From Sophora flavescens (lineage: Eukaryota > Streptophyta > Magnoliopsida > Fabales > Fabaceae), in NCBI GenBank assembly GCA_030762895.1, contig CM061070.1, positions 78,107,804-78,171,803 on the forward strand: 64,000 bases of DNA, read 5' to 3'. A program made the position numbers and the translations under genes. Below are positions 22,741 through 35,316 of the stretch, piece after piece; position 1 is the stretch's first letter, and the number at the start of each line of letters is the position of its first letter. Below the pieces are notes generated by a model. It searched no databases, had not been told where the DNA came from, and saw only the letters and a program-made list of their open reading frames with translations.

Positions 22741-24818
22741 TTCCGTCCGAAAATTCCGTCTGAAAATTCAAGTTTTCTAGTAGTGTATATAATCGATTAT
22801 CTTCTGGAAAATCTATATAAAGCCCCTCTTGACCGACCCAAACGTGAAAAATTGGAGTTCTAGTGCAAAAACCTCATAGTTTTTAGAGAAAACCTCAATG
22901 TTAATAACTCTTAACCTCACTATCACTAAAGTTTGGCCATCGACATCAATCACACTCCATTTATTTCTTTTCTCTTCATCAAACTCAAGAGCTCAAAGTG
23001 GTGTGGTTGAAGAACTTTCCTAGGATCATCAATCTTCTTCTTCCATCTTCCTAACTTGAGGTAGCTTGATCACGTTCTTCCTCTTGAGTCCATCTATTTC
23101 TTTTCATGTTCATTTTGTTGGAAACCCATTTTATGTCTTCCATGAACATGAATCACAACTTCTTGTATTAGAAAAGTTCATGAAGCTTGATTCTTTATCT
23201 CATCTTCATAAGACTCTACCATGTTGTACTGAAGAGTATGAAAGAAAATAAAAACCCAAACCCCACAAAACTCCTTTGGCCGAACCTAGCTATTTAGGAT
23301 TAAGGGTGAGTTTGTTGATTAATTTTTTAGTGTGTTGTTTGGTTGAAGGTGAAATTGGTAAATTGTGGTGGGATAACGAGCTACTTCGAATTCGGGATTC
23401 TGGTGTTAGCTCAGGTTGGGGAAAGAACCAATCTACCGTCAGAATGGATAAGTAGTGTATGATATAATAATTGTGTAGGGCGATCTAAACCTTACTAGTG
23501 GTCGAGTAATCGACAAGACCTAAATCACACTGAATGCTTTTCTGAAATATCAATGATGATTTGGGGATTGTAGGTGTATCGACGTTAGGATAATTTTATC
23601 TTATATGAGATTAATTGACTTTATCGTTTTTTTTATTGAATTGCTTTATGTGATATTTTGATGTTGGAATATTTTGGTTATTAATGTGTTATGCCTGATC
23701 TGCCTGGTTTTTAATATTGCGCTTAGTTGATTCTTAAGCGAAGATATGTGTAGTTCAGATCTTGGTTGTTTGGGTGAGAGGATAATGGTAACTTAGAGGA
23801 GCCTAACCTAGATTGATTATTTCAAAGAGGAGGTGTGACATAGAACATGTGTTGAGCCTATGATGGAAGGTTAAGGCACTAGGTTGCTATTAATGTGAGT
23901 CGGTGAGATTCATATGTTTGCATTGTTGTTCACATACGTGTATTTGGCATACACGAGGTCTGAAGTTCTTGGTAGACCATTCCACCTTAGATATAGGTTG
24001 TGCAGCTATAGTGTCATTGATTTTCATGAGAACCCTCAGGAGTAGACATTGTGTGGACCGGGATAATTGTGCAGCTATAGTGTCATCACTTTGCATGAGC
24101 ATTCTCACCATGGAAGAGAATGTGCACCCGGAATTTGGAACATGTCACCTGAACAACTGACTGACATTCCCAACGAGGGATATGTGAAGGAATTGGTAGT
24201 GACCACGTCAGCATAATGGTTTAGGTTGCATGAGTTGAGGGTAGAGGATGATATATATTGAATTATGGATAATGGTTGATTTGGAGTGATATATGTCTGT
24301 GACTTTTGTTATATTATATACTATGTGCTCTTTTCCGCTTTTGATGATAGAACTGTTTCTTATCCCCTATATTTTGTGTCTGTTATGTTTTATCTTTTAT
24401 GGAATCGTACGAGAAGACCCTATGGATGAGTTGAACGAGGAGGCGTTGGTCGCAACTCCTTACGAACCAGAGACCGGAGGATGAGCTATGAACCAGGATG
24501 ATAGAGTTTAGGATGTATGACCAATGCGTCTCGTGAGATGTTTTATATTTTTTTTATCGCTAAGTGTAACAGTTTGTTAAAGTGTATACCTGTGAGGGAT
24601 CCTAATGAGAGGATAAACTCAACAGTGTTTTGTATTATGTGTATAAGACATATGCGTGTGTTTGTAATATAATTATGGTGTGGTGTTTAATTAATTGAAG
24701 TTGCATGCTTATTAACTTAAGTTTTAATTTTAACGTCTTCCACGTTAAGCGCACGATAAAGAAATTAATTAATAAGGTTTTAATCTAATAACACAATGGG
24801 GCACAACGGGGTGTCTCA

Positions 24819-25198
24819 CATGGACCATTGGTATTTTATACCTTATTTACCGATGACCAAAACCATTGGTAAGACATAAAGAGATGTTGCTGGCTTAGAC
24901 TCCAAAATTCACGTTACCGACTGGCTTACCATTGATAAATGAATTACATCGACACCGACAATCCAGTCATCGATAATCTTGTGTGAAAAATTACACGTAA
25001 ATGTGTGCTAAAGTTACTGAGTGATTTTCGACGGCGTGGCCCTCCATAAGTCTATCAATGGGCATCAGTGTTGGTAAAGTGGACAAGTAGCACATGCTCC
25101 ATTTATTGACCGTGAAAGTCGTCGATAATGCTATAAATACTGACAGTCTAATGACCTTCAGCAACAATCCATCAGAAATTTCACATTTTCTTGTAGTG
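24819..25198 (+). mobile_element. Right end of an older CACTA element that hosts element A
   Basis: The terminus TTTTCTTGTAGTG at 25186-25198 is the reverse complement of CACTACAAGAAAA, a common CACTA end. Upstream are repeated CCGAT/CGAC motifs (CACCGACAATCCAGTCATCGATAA and similar). Element A lies inside it. The left end was not located. Confidence 0.55.
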
Positions 25199-25592
25199 GT
25201 GTGGACATCATGGAATAACCTAAATTTTAAAAATCAGGAGCTGTCAAATTCTACCATTCTGAAAAAAAAAAAGTGCTAATATTATTATGAAGATGGTTAT
25301 CTTCTCAAAATGGTGTAGAAACCCTTCAAAGTGTTTTGTTGTGTAGGTTCTGTCTATTTATTGCAGTATATGTTTGCGAGTTGCTTTTCTTTTATCCGTT
25401 AGCTCTTCTTTATAAGTATGTTTTTGGAGTGATATGTTTGCTCGAAGATGTATTGTGAGTGAAATATGATATAGATGTCTTTTCTTGCAAAAATTAGAGT
25501 ACCCCTTATATTCTAATATTATTAAAATTTTGTTGCTGATAAAAAAAATTACAGTGAGGGTAAATTAATAGTAAAAACGCATATGCACCAGA
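25199..25592. other. Flanking DNA, nothing recognised
   Basis: A/T-rich sequence between the CACTA end and solo LTR B. It holds no gene or repeat I can name. Removing B joins it to 62989 onward. Confidence 0.6.
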
Positions 25593-28500
25593 TGTAACAC
25601 CCCGGTTTTTACTGTTTTTCAATATTAGTAAAACCTATTTGTTTATATTATTTTATTTGGAGTGATTGCTTATCTGAATTTTTAGTTTTATTTATTTTTA
25701 TATGGTTTGGTTTGAGTAATTTTATCTACTCATTTATAATTATTTTATTGAGTGTGTCAGCACTGATTGATTTCAGTGTATGCATATTTACTAGACAATA
25801 ATATTACGTTATCGTCGCTAATATTGTTTGTATAGAAACATATTTTAAATAATATGATTGAAAGAAAATTATTTTCATATTTCACTCTATTTAATTTTAG
25901 ATTTGAAAATAAATTAGTTTAGCATTAATTGGAGTTTAATTTTGGATCAGTAATTTTTTTGATTGATAAATTCAACTATCATTCTTTAATCTAATTTGAA
26001 TTTTGAAAGTATATATTTGTCACTCATTGTTTTAGATCTAATGGTTAATATTAATTTTTCTTTTCTAAAATCAATTTCTACCACACACTTTACCTAATAC
26101 TTACTAAAAGAAAAAGAAAATAAAAACTTTCCTCCTTCTATTTTCTCTCTTGTATACGCCCCTCCCCCCACACTTCTTCTTCATCTTTTTTATCTTCTTC
26201 TTCTTCCTCTCTTCAGCTTCATCTCCCTCCACCTTCAACTCACTCTCTTTCTTTCCTCTAAGTCGCGCCGCCCTACACAGCCATCGTGGCGCCACCACTG
26301 CTCGCGTCCAGGTCGCCCTGCTCAAACCGCCTCTCCCGCGCACGTCCTCCGACATCTCTGCCTCACAAACCTCCATTCCCAGCCACAACAAGCGTCGCAC
26401 CGCCGCCATTCATGGTGGTTCTACCACCGTTAAATGTTGAATCTCCTTCTCCTTCTTCTTTTATGTTTTCCTTCATCTCTTTTTGTCCATGGTTGTTGTA
26501 GAACCGCCATCCGCCGCCCCCCTCAGCCACTACCGCCGCGCCGCTCAGTCTTGCAGCCACCATGTCCTCTTTCCTCTTCATCTTGGGTGAGTGCTTCACC
26601 ATAATCTCTTCTAGTTGAAAAATCCCCAAATTTATTTTGAAAACCCTAACCCTAGCTCTTTGATTTCAAACTGTGATTTGAAATCAAAACATATTTTTAT
26701 GCAATTGGGACTATGAATTAGTGTTTCCCTAAACTAATTTTATTGTTCTTTGGCTAGATTGAATTTTCCCCAATCTATGTTATGAACCCTAAAGCGCCAA
26801 TATGATTTTATTTGAAATTGGTTATGTTTTTGTAAAATTAACTAGGTATCTATGTAATTGGGGCTGTTATTTGATGTTCTGACAAACCGATTTCGCATTT
26901 CTATGAGCAAATCTCATTTCCCCAATTTCACTAAAACCCCAAATTTTCATCTTAACTTCAACTATGAAATTGTTTCTATTTTAGTACAATTGAGACTTTT
27001 AATTGATGATTTCTAAGTTCAATCTCATGATTGTCAAATTAATTTAAAGTTTCCAGAACTTTTGTGGTAGAGCACTATTTTTACCCAGATTGATTTTATT
27101 GGAAAAATCAAATCGGTTTTGTTAAATTAAATATTTGTTTTCCTTTGATTTTATGTTTTGAAGATTATTAATTTGTGGTTATGTTGTTTGACTGTTGTAT
27201 GAGCTTGGGCGTTATCCCTATGTTGATGTTTGAGATTGTACCTGCTTGGGAGAACAACTTTTGTATTTTTGGAGCTGTCGCAGACTTGCCTGCATGGGTT
27301 GTGATACGTCAAAGGGACCGGGATATCATTGAGAATGAAACAAATTGTTGGAGAACCAAGGAGAGGATCTTTTCTGGTCTACAAAGGTAAAGGGAGTTTA
27401 CCTGAGGGGTTTTAGTAGTCACATACTTAATTGTTGTGTTTTGACTGTATGTTGATTTTAATCATAGTAATGATGCTGTTGAGTAAATGATTGGAGTTTG
27501 ATTTGATGATTGGAGTTTTTTTTAGAGTTAGTGTTATTGATTATGTGAATTTTGTAAGTTATGTTTGATTGAGAGTTATTGCTTGATTGTGATTGGCTAA
27601 AGGCATGACATTGATCATTGCTTGTTAAATGAGGACCAAGTCACTCAAATACTTAAAACAGAAAATTTGAGAGTTGATTTCAATTTCAAATGTAAAGCCT
27701 TTTAAGAATAAAAGTGATTATAACTTGAGGACTTTTGTTAAAAGTCAGATTTTGAGAAAGTCATAGATGAATTGTAAATGAGCGTTAGTAAAGACAGTTT
27801 TATGATAAGTCGCATTTATTTTGAATTCCCTAAAACGTTTCTAAAAGAAGAAAAAGAGGATGAAAACTTAAGAAAATGTTCAAAAGTGTGGAAGGAAAAG
27901 TTTTTGGAAAAAGGATGATTCTTTTTATGAGTTTTACAAAAAGATTTTTATTCAAAATGAAAGGATTTAGAGAAAAGCTTCATTTATGAGTTTATGGACA
28001 AAAGTATCAAAAGTTGAGAAAATGTTTTAGTGATTTTGAAGTTTTCAGAAATTGTTTATAAAAGAAAAAGATTCTGTAAAAATGTATTTACAAGATCAAA
28101 AATGTCTTTGTGACACAAAGTTGACAAAATTTGTATTTGTTTTTCGATTGAGTTTTCACTGAACGAAAAACCAAGTGGAAAAGAGGAAAGTGAAAAGGAC
28201 CTAGATTGTCGAAATGATGGGCTAGATCTGGATGGCCGAAATATCGAGCTATATCTAGATTGTCGAAATAACCGGCTAGAGTTCCTGTTTGAAATTTGAG
28301 GAAAAGGAAAGGACCTAGATCGCCGACCCAAGAGATCAGGCTGGATCTGGATTGCCAAAATATCGGGCTGGATTTGGATTGCCGAAATGTCGGGCTAGTG
28401 TTCCTTCTGATAAGAACCGTAATTACAGAGACGTCGGGCTAGTGTTCATTTGAGAAAGAGATTTTAAATCATTCATTTTTGTTTAAAAATCCTATGTTGG

Positions 28501-29982
28501 TATTAAAATTAATTTAATACCTGAATAAAAGTAGTCGGGAGCTTTAAGCCTCGACGAGGAAAGAACGAAGCGAAAAAGAAAAACAAAACGAAAACATTGG
28601 TTTACATGCATAGTGGCAGGCGTGCCATTGTGTATCGAGTTACAATTCACAAAGGGTGAATTGACAAATTTGATAGTTCCGGACCAAAGGAAAATTCTTG
28701 TGTCTTTGGGTCTTTAGGGACATTCGGGCTCAAACTCCACGGAATGCTCGGGGCTTTGCAACCTGGTGTCTTGGAACTTGTGAGACTCTCTACCCCGCAC
28801 ATTAATATAAAACATTTACTTAAAAGAGGTAATATAAAAACATGCATTCATTTCATTAAAATAAAAACTTGGATAAAAGATATCACATTGTATCAACTAA
28901 ATGCGGAAAGTAACATAGTTTTTAAAAAATAAATAAAACATAAACAAAACAATAACATAACATAACCCAACCCCGATGTCACATACAAAACTGGTATAAC
29001 CGTTCCGGAATGAAATCCTCGGAATACAACGAAACTGAAAATTAACTAACAACTATATAGCTAAGCATCCTAACTAGAGTTGTGGCTCCTTGGAGTCACT
29101 CCTCCACTGCCTGCTCACCGTCCTCTGCTTAAAGAATTACATGCCAACAAAAGACAAAGAAAAATGGGGAGTAAGAAATCATGTAAACACAACGGCATGG
29201 AAGTAGTTAAGCAAGATGAACATACATCATAACATGGCAGAGCAATATACAACATAACATCAACATAATATAATCATATCAACATGTCATCTCAACCAAA
29301 TTATGTTATGCGGTGCAACACTACTCCGCTACTTCGTTATGCATGTGGATCCAAACTGTCTCAGGAAGACAACTTCAGAGTTACATATCCACATTGTCCA
29401 AAAACCACCAATGCCGACAGTCCACCAAACCATGATTGAACCCCTTGGATAGCCAACGCATCATAACGTGGATATGCCACCACGTGGGCGCATGGTTCAC
29501 CAAACCTTGGGCAAACCACCAGAGACTTGGACGGATCGCCGTACTCTAGGACGACCTCCCCTATGTTGAACTTCCGCCACTAACAACTTCAACATATGAA
29601 AGCATGAGCACAACAACAAACAAGGCAACCACCTCCTTTGCTTGGGCCAATAAGCACCCAAGACTTATCACCAACATCAACATCAACACCTTAACCCTTC
29701 TGGGTCAAGGTCCCCTTAGCCAAAAAGCATTAAGGTTCAACTCATCAACGCCTCGACCGAAAAGTACCGAGGCCACTTTGGCCAAAAAGCACCAAAGTCT
29801 TTCAACGTGCGGTAACCCACTGGGCACCGGCTTAACCAACTTGTTATTCTTGTTTATCTTAATTAATCTTTAATTAACTTATCTAACTGTCTTTGTCCGG
29901 TTGGTGCATTATTATATCATTGGGGACATTTGGGGTGGAACACCCCTTTAAACCTTTAATCTCAGATTGTGCTGGAGGGGAA

Positions 29983-30205
29983 GCACGAGCGTGCTCCCTC
30001 TAAGCACGGGCGTGCTTCCACTTAAGTGAAGCATGACCGTGCTTCCTATTATGCACGGTCATGCTAGAGGTACGATCGTGCTCCTACTCTGTACGACCGT
30101 TCATAAGGCGCGACCATCTTCCAGATTCAAACAGGGAGCACGGGCGTGCTCCCTGTTCAGCACGGTCGTGGTTCTGGAGCTGGTCGTGCTGTTCTGGGCA
30201 GAATC
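29983..30205 (-). repeat. Second GCACG-N2-CGTGC array, downstream part of LTR C
   Basis: About nine GCACGNNCGTGC-type sites (for example AGCACGGTCGTG, GAGCACGGGCGTGCTC) are clustered here, downstream of the TATA box in the LTR. In the 5' LTR the matching cluster (about 48015-48060 and 60784-60890) is where F inserted. Confidence 0.7.
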
Positions 30206-31062
30206 ATGGTGTTCTTGGGGTTGAAGTCTCCGAAACACTCCTAAATCAGTTCATAGGGCCTTAACCAACCATTTGGCATCAAACCTCACCTCTCACTAAC
30301 AGCTCATGTCTTATGAGATATTGGAAAATTATTCCCTTAATCGTTATGTTAATTAAGAATACTAAATTAGCTAGTTAGGGTCTCATTAACATGTTTAACA
30401 ACGACAACATAACTAAGTCAATCAACATTCAGCCAATCAATGCATAACAACAACAACATAACGATCATATTCATATCATGAACATATTCAACTATTTATA
30501 CATCATTGGCATATATCATATAATTATTAACAATAGGCATACCATTAACCAACTAGCAATTATAGCAATTAACTCATACAACGAGGTAGATCATGGCATC
30601 AACAACAGTTTAGGCATAGTCATAATCAAACATAACATGACATTAATAACAGTTAACAACAACATATAACGGGGCTATGAGAACCCCTCATCTTACGCTA
30701 CCCCCTTGCCTAATGAATACACTATCCTTCTCCCCATACCTGGTAAGAAGATTCCTCAACAAGACTCCAAATGACAAACCGGTCACGTTCCCTTAAGCGG
30801 CTCAGTCTGCTTTCAAGCCTTGGTCAAACAAGAACATTAACCAATCAGTTCCCAAATCTAAATGATATAAAAGGAACTCTAAAGTGAAGGATTTGTTACC
30901 TATAGGGATCAACACCGACGAACTAAATGTTCCCAAGAGTCTCTAAAACTCCAACAATGCAATGGGTTTATAGAAAATAGGGAAGAAAGGGTTGATAGTC
31001 GTACTAGGGTTTCTGTCATACCAAAATAGGGTTTAAAAGTGCAAACCCTCGGTCACTGTGCC

Positions 31063-31303
31063 ACTTTATAGGCTGCAGACCTAAGCATGATCGTGCACCT
31101 TACTAAACACGGGCGTGCTTAACTCAACGTCTCCGTGATGCCAAACCCTTGCACAGTCGTGCTTCTCATTAAGCACGGGCATGCTTACCAATCACTTGTA
31201 CGGTTGTGCTTCCTATTAAGCACGGTCGTGCTTGTGATCCAAACTGCCACAAAACACAGCCTTGAGCACGGAAGTGCTGGACATGAGCACGGTCGTGCTC
31301 ATG
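31063..31303 (-). promoter_or_regulatory. LTR C promoter: eight GCACG-N2-CGTGC sites upstream of a TATA box
   Basis: Eight sites of the AGCACGGTCGTGCT type lie in 31085-31303. On the minus strand they end about 13 bp before CCTATAAAGT (31072-31063). The same arrangement is in the 5' LTR (sites about 61780-61995, TATA 61771-61762) with several point changes. Confidence 0.65.
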
Positions 31304-31420
31304 TACCAGAAAGGGATTTAAGCCTAAAAATCCCACTTAGCCCTTAAATACAACTCTAAGCTAAATCCTAAGGGTTAAACACTTAAACAAATAGCACTTA
31401 ACGAAGAACGGGGTGTTACA

Positions 31421-31432
31421 ACTCCACCCCCT
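31421..31432 (-). other. Polypurine tract of element C
   Basis: The minus strand reads AGGGGGTGGAGT immediately before the 3' LTR. Confidence 0.7.
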
Positions 31433-31457
31433 TATAAAAATTCCATCCTCGAAATTT

Positions 31458-32760
31458 CTACTCACCACGGTTGAAAAGGTGCAGATACGATTCCATCATC
31501 TTGCTTTCCAGCTCCCATGTAGCACTCTCCTCAGTAGCCCCACTCCAAGTGACCTTGACCAAAGGAATCTCTTTGCCTCTTAGCTGCTTCACCCTCATGT
31601 CCTTGACTCGAAGAGGTAACACCTTAAAAGTCAAGTTCTCTTTTAAATGTATGGTATCAGGGACTATCACGTGACTACGGTCGTGAATGTACTTTCTGAG
31701 TTGAGACACATGAAAGACACTATGAAGGTTGGACAAAAACGGTGGTAAGGCTATTTGGTAGGCGACTTCGTCGAATCTTTTTAGGATTTAGTAAGGACCA
31801 ATGAATCTAGGAGTTAGTTTCTTCGCTTTCATCACTCTACCAACCCCAGTTGTCGGGGTAATTCTCAAGAATACATGGTCACCTTCCTGGAATTAGAGCG
31901 TCTTCCTCCTTTTGTCATGGTAGCTCTTTTGCCTACTTTGTGCCACTTCCATGTTTTCCTGAATCATCCTCACTTTATCTGTGGTTTCTTGCACCACTTC
32001 AGGTCCTAACACAACACTATCACCAGGTTCACTCAAGCACAAGGGTGTCCTACACCTCCTCCCATAAAGAGCTTCATAATGTGCCATCCCAATACTGGAA
32101 TGGAAACTATTGTTGTAGGTAAACTCTATCAGGGGCAAGAACTTGTCCCAACTTCCTGACTGTTCTAGAACACAAGCTCTAAGCAAGTCCTCTAAGGACT
32201 GGATGGTTCTCTCAGACTGGCCATTAGTCTGTGGGTGATAGGCTGAACTTAGCCTAAGCTTGGTTCCTAAAGCCTCTTGTAAACTATTCCAAAACCTACA
32301 GGTAAACCTCGGGTCTCTATCAGATACTATGCTAGAAGGCACATCATGTAACCTAACTATCTCTCTGATGTACAACTTAGCCAACTTTTCCAAAAGGTAT
32401 TCCATGTTCATAGGGATGAAATGGGCGGACTTAGTCAGTCTATCCACAACAACCCATATAGCCTCAAAACCAGCTGGAGTCCTAGGGAGTCCAAACACAA
32501 AATCAATGGAAATACTATCCCGTTCCCATTCAGGGATACTTAACGGCTGCAACTTACCTGACGGCTCCTGGTGTTCTATCTTAGCCTTTTGGCACACTAA
32601 ACAAGCGTACACAAACTCAGTCACATCTTTCTTCATCCTAGGACACCAAAACATCCTCTTAAGATCCTTATACATCTTAGTGGCACCTGGGTGCACACTC
32701 AGTCCACTCCTATGTCCTTCTTCAAGGATCCATTATCTAAGCTCCGGTACGTCTGGTATA
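31458..32760 (-). pseudogene. Element C integrase and chromodomain, broken
   Basis: A stop near 32733 cuts the start. From 32696 a 267-codon frame covers the CLVCQKAK zinc end, SISIDFVFGLP, SIVSDRDPRFTCRFW, GQSERTIQSLEDLLRACVLE and SSIGMAHYEALYGRRCRTPL, so the catalytic D, D and E are in place. A stop at 31893-31895 separates the C-terminal GDHVFLR region. The last frame (31736-31458) has SNLHSVFHVSQLRKYI and a chromodomain-like end, LRGKEIPLVKVTWSG then ESATWELESKM, better kept than in element A. Confidence 0.87.
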
Positions 32761-32860
32761 CAGACTCTATCCTTGAACATCAAAACTCCATCACTTCCAT
32801 CCTTAAAGCTAAGGTTTCTACCCAGAGCGAGCAACTCTCCCTGGTCTAAGAGAAACTGGA

Positions 32861-33812
32861 CTATCTTCTGGCCCTCTCTAACTGATCCATCAAACTGTTG
32901 GTAACCTTCAAGGTTCCAAGCCTAATGCTCTTAGGGGTAACTTCCCAAGCTAAACTCAGGTCTCTAAACTCCTCAATCAGATCAAACTCGTAATCCTTTA
33001 AAAACTCCATCCACCTATGCTGCCTCATTTTCAACTCCTTCTGATCAAAGAGATACTTCAGACTCTTATGATCACTAAAGACCTCAAACTTCGCTCCATA
33101 AAGGTAATGCCTCCTAATCTTTAAGGCAAATACCACAGCTCCTAACTCTAGGTCATGGGTAGGGTAGTTCTTCTCATGGGTTTTCAACTGCCTAGAAGCA
33201 GAAGCTACTACCTTACCATCTTGAATCAACACTCCACCTAAACCTTGCTTCGATGTATCACAGTACACTACGAAAGGTTTACGAGGATCTGACAAAACTA
33301 ACACTGGTGCTGATGTTAACCTATCCTTAAGGGTTTGGAAACTCTCTTCACACTTAGAGTCCCACAGAAACAACTGTCTCTTCTTAGTGAGACGGGTTAA
33401 GGGTAAAGCTAACTTAGAGAAACCTTCTATAAACCTCTTATAGTACCCTGCTAAACCCAAGAAACTCCTAATCTCGATTACTGACTTCGGCGCCTCCCGC
33501 TGGAGCACAGTCTCAACCTTAGCCGGGTCCACGGCTATCCTACCTTTAGAGATGACGTGTCCTAAGAAACTCACCTTCTCTAACCAAAACTCGCACTTAG
33601 ACAACTTAGGATACAACTGCTTTTCCTTAAGGGTCTGCAAGACAACCCTCAAGACAACCCTTAGGATACACTAAGACGTCATCTATGAAAACCAGCACAA
33701 ACTCATCCAAGTAAGGATGAAAGGTCTTGTTCATGTAGTCCATGAACACAACAGGAGCATTGGTCACACCAAAGGGCATAACCAAGTACTCAAAGTGACC
33801 ATAACGCGTCCT
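32861..33812 (-). pseudogene. Element C RT C-terminal half and RNase H, with internal deletions
   Basis: The RT catalytic stretch VFIDDVLVY lies at about 33675-33700, close to the D insertion. The sequence then skips the usual following stretch and resumes with LRVVLQTLKEKQLYPKLSKC. RNase H shows FVVYCDTSKQGLGGVL and FEVFSDHKSLKYLFDQKELK. Near 32980 the frame passes from YEFDL straight to IEEFRDLSL, so the HPGKANVVADALSR linker has been deleted. A 263-codon frame from 33652 remains open. Confidence 0.85.
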
Positions 33813-33817
33813 GAACG

Positions 33818-35164
33818 TGATAAGCCTCTGGCTTATCTAGTTTTATAACTAGTAAGGCCATGGTTTTTGTGCTAAATGTTCGAGTTTACTCTCGTTTTCG
33901 CCCAAATTTGGCTTTAATTGTCCTCGAGCAACATTTTGAGTCTCTTAAGTAGTTTTTAGGATATTTTGGTGAATTTTGAGTCAAATAAAGCATTTAATGC
34001 TACTTTTTATTTTCATGTTAAAAGTGAAGCTCAAGAGAACTTGGAAAATAGAAGAAAACAAGCTAGAAGAAGAATTTGAAGGTCTCGCCCCACGAGACAA
34101 TGCTCGCCCCGTGAGCCAGAGCAGAAACTGAGCAAGGAATTGAGGTCTTTCAGTCTCGCCTCGCGAAGCAGTGCTCACCCCACGAGCCAGACACAGGAAA
34201 GCTGAAGACCATTCAGGCTCACCTCGCGAGCTATGTCTCACCTCGCCAGAATTCAAATTAGAACCGGAGCTAAACTTAAGATTTGCCTCGCGAGTCCCTA
34301 TTCACCTCGTGAGCCCTCTATATATAGCTTGTTTTGGAGCAGCTTTGATACCGGTTTGTAGACCTAATCCTAGTTTTCTTGGAGCTGCGTCTCCCTTAGT
34401 GTTTTAGGCTTATTTTCTATTCACTTTTCATTTATTTTGCTATGAACGTGATGAGGAGCTAATCCTCTTTTATGATGGATCGATGAAGCTGATCATGACG
34501 ACATAGTTTCTATGTGATGTTTTCTTCTCCCTATTTTTAATTCTTGTTTCGTAATTCTGATTTGGTTGTGTTAATCAAAAGTGCACATGATTAACTAGTC
34601 AAACACGATGAGTCGGAGATGAGATTAGTGATTTAGGGCTTGGATTAGGAACACCGATTGAGCATTGCTAGAGATAGAGTAGGATATTGGTGCAATCGAT
34701 ATAGGGAGCCAAGAACTTAATGAATCTAACTGTGGGTTGTCGAATCGAGAGATAGACAATTTGCATGTGTAGGTATGTCCTTTCGTGCTCGAGAGAGACA
34801 TTAGGATAATTTAGGGTTCCTATTTGGCATGTAATTGAACTTAGGGGTAGAAATAATCACTTGAATCTGTTGCTTAATTGGGTAGGTGAATTTGTGAACT
34901 TAGATCTCACTATCATAATCTAGATAATTGATTAGATAATGCTTTTTATCTTGCTTTAATTTAGTTATTTGTTATTTGTTTTAGATAATTGATATCTCCC
35001 AACAAACTCTCTCCTTCTCTCTCATCTTTGACTTGGTAAATTATTAGTTATATTCTTCAAATCTAGATAAATTGGTCACCCAATCCTTGTGTTTGACACT
35101 CGGTAATTACTTACCGTTTTAATTATTACTTGCTTCGATCCGGTACACTTGCTGGAGCCCATCA
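33818..35164 (+). repeat. 5' LTR of element D
   Basis: It runs from TGATAAGCCTCTGGC to GGAGCCCATCA, 1,347 bp. It has about 35 bases (around 34737-34775) that the 3' LTR lacks. Confidence 0.9.
34081..34327 (+). promoter_or_regulatory. LTR D promoter: CTCGC-N3-GCGAG array upstream of a TATA box
   Basis: About nine CTCGCCTCGCGAG-like sites, many mutated at CpG, run from 34083 to 34310 and end about 10 bp before TATATATAG at 34319-34327. The 3' LTR has the same plan (TATA at 38241-38249). Confidence 0.6.
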
Positions 35165-35170
35165 AGTTTT

Positions 35171-35188
35171 TGGCACCGTTGCCGAGGA
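35171..35188 (+). other. Primer binding site of element D, degenerate tRNA-Asp type
   Basis: TGGCACCGTTGCCGAGGA differs at two bases from the Athila site TGGCGCCGTTGCCGGGGA. Confidence 0.85.
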
Positions 35189-35316
35189 TTGACCTAACCA
35201 ATTTTCTTTATTTAGAGAAAATAATTATTTTTGAACAAGTCCAATTTTTCTTTTTATTATTATTATTATTTCTCTTTAATTTCTTTGCTTTCACTTGGCC
35301 TTGTGAGTTTTTGTGT

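Larger units (their letters stand above)
18883..22785 (+). mobile_element. CACTA transposon, 3.9 kb, non-autonomous
   Basis: The element begins CACTACTAGAAAATTG and ends TTTTCTAGTAGTG, flanked by the 3 bp duplication TAT (18880-18882 and 22786-22788). The empty site is visible in the 5' LTR of A at about 10868 (CCCTATATAATCG). Both ends carry TTCGGACGGATTTCAGACGG-type subterminal repeats. I found no transposase; about 19250-20870 shows nothing recognisable except an acidic frame remnant near 19490-19568. Much of the right half is an inverted LTR-derived piece. Confidence 0.93.
10504..24818 (+). mobile_element. Element A: Tekay/Del chromovirus-type LTR retrotransposon, defective
   Basis: The element has the complete order 5' LTR, tRNA-Met primer site, gag, protease, RT, RNase H, integrase, chromodomain-like tail, polypurine tract and 3' LTR. 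The flanking duplication is CATGA (10499-10503) versus CATGG (24819-24823), one mismatch. It is inactivated by stops, frameshifts, a solo LTR in gag and a CACTA element in its 3' LTR. The chromodomain-like tail, domain order and primer place it in the Tekay/Del lineage. Confidence 0.93.
18516..24818 (+). repeat. 3' LTR of element A, split by a CACTA transposon
   Basis: The LTR runs 18516-18882 and 22789-24818, starting TGTAACACCCC and ending GTGTCTCA. It is about 2,397 bp without the insert. It preserves the segment (about 24035-24590) that the 5' LTR lost. Short open frames in it are not conserved as coding. Confidence 0.9.
28779..31420 (-). repeat. 3' LTR of element C
   Basis: On the minus strand it begins TGTAACACCCCGTTCTTCG at 31420 and ends GAGAGTCTCACA at 28779, 2,642 bp. 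It matches the 5' LTR pieces at 46822-48065 and 60784-62119 throughout. Open frames in it (for example 29604-29873) are also in LTR sequence and not credible genes. Confidence 0.92.

Noticed and set aside
23890..24484. Frames in the 3' LTR of A, with relatives at 51100-51357 and 57795-58049
   Set aside because: They recur because the LTRs of A, F and G are related, and their reading frames are not kept between copies.
26104..26629. Overlapping frames on both strands in a proline- and lysine-rich region, possibly a gene
   Set aside because: The region is inside solo LTR B, has strong C/T bias that opens several frames at once, and has no domain. The similar block at 21118-21530 is in the CACTA element.
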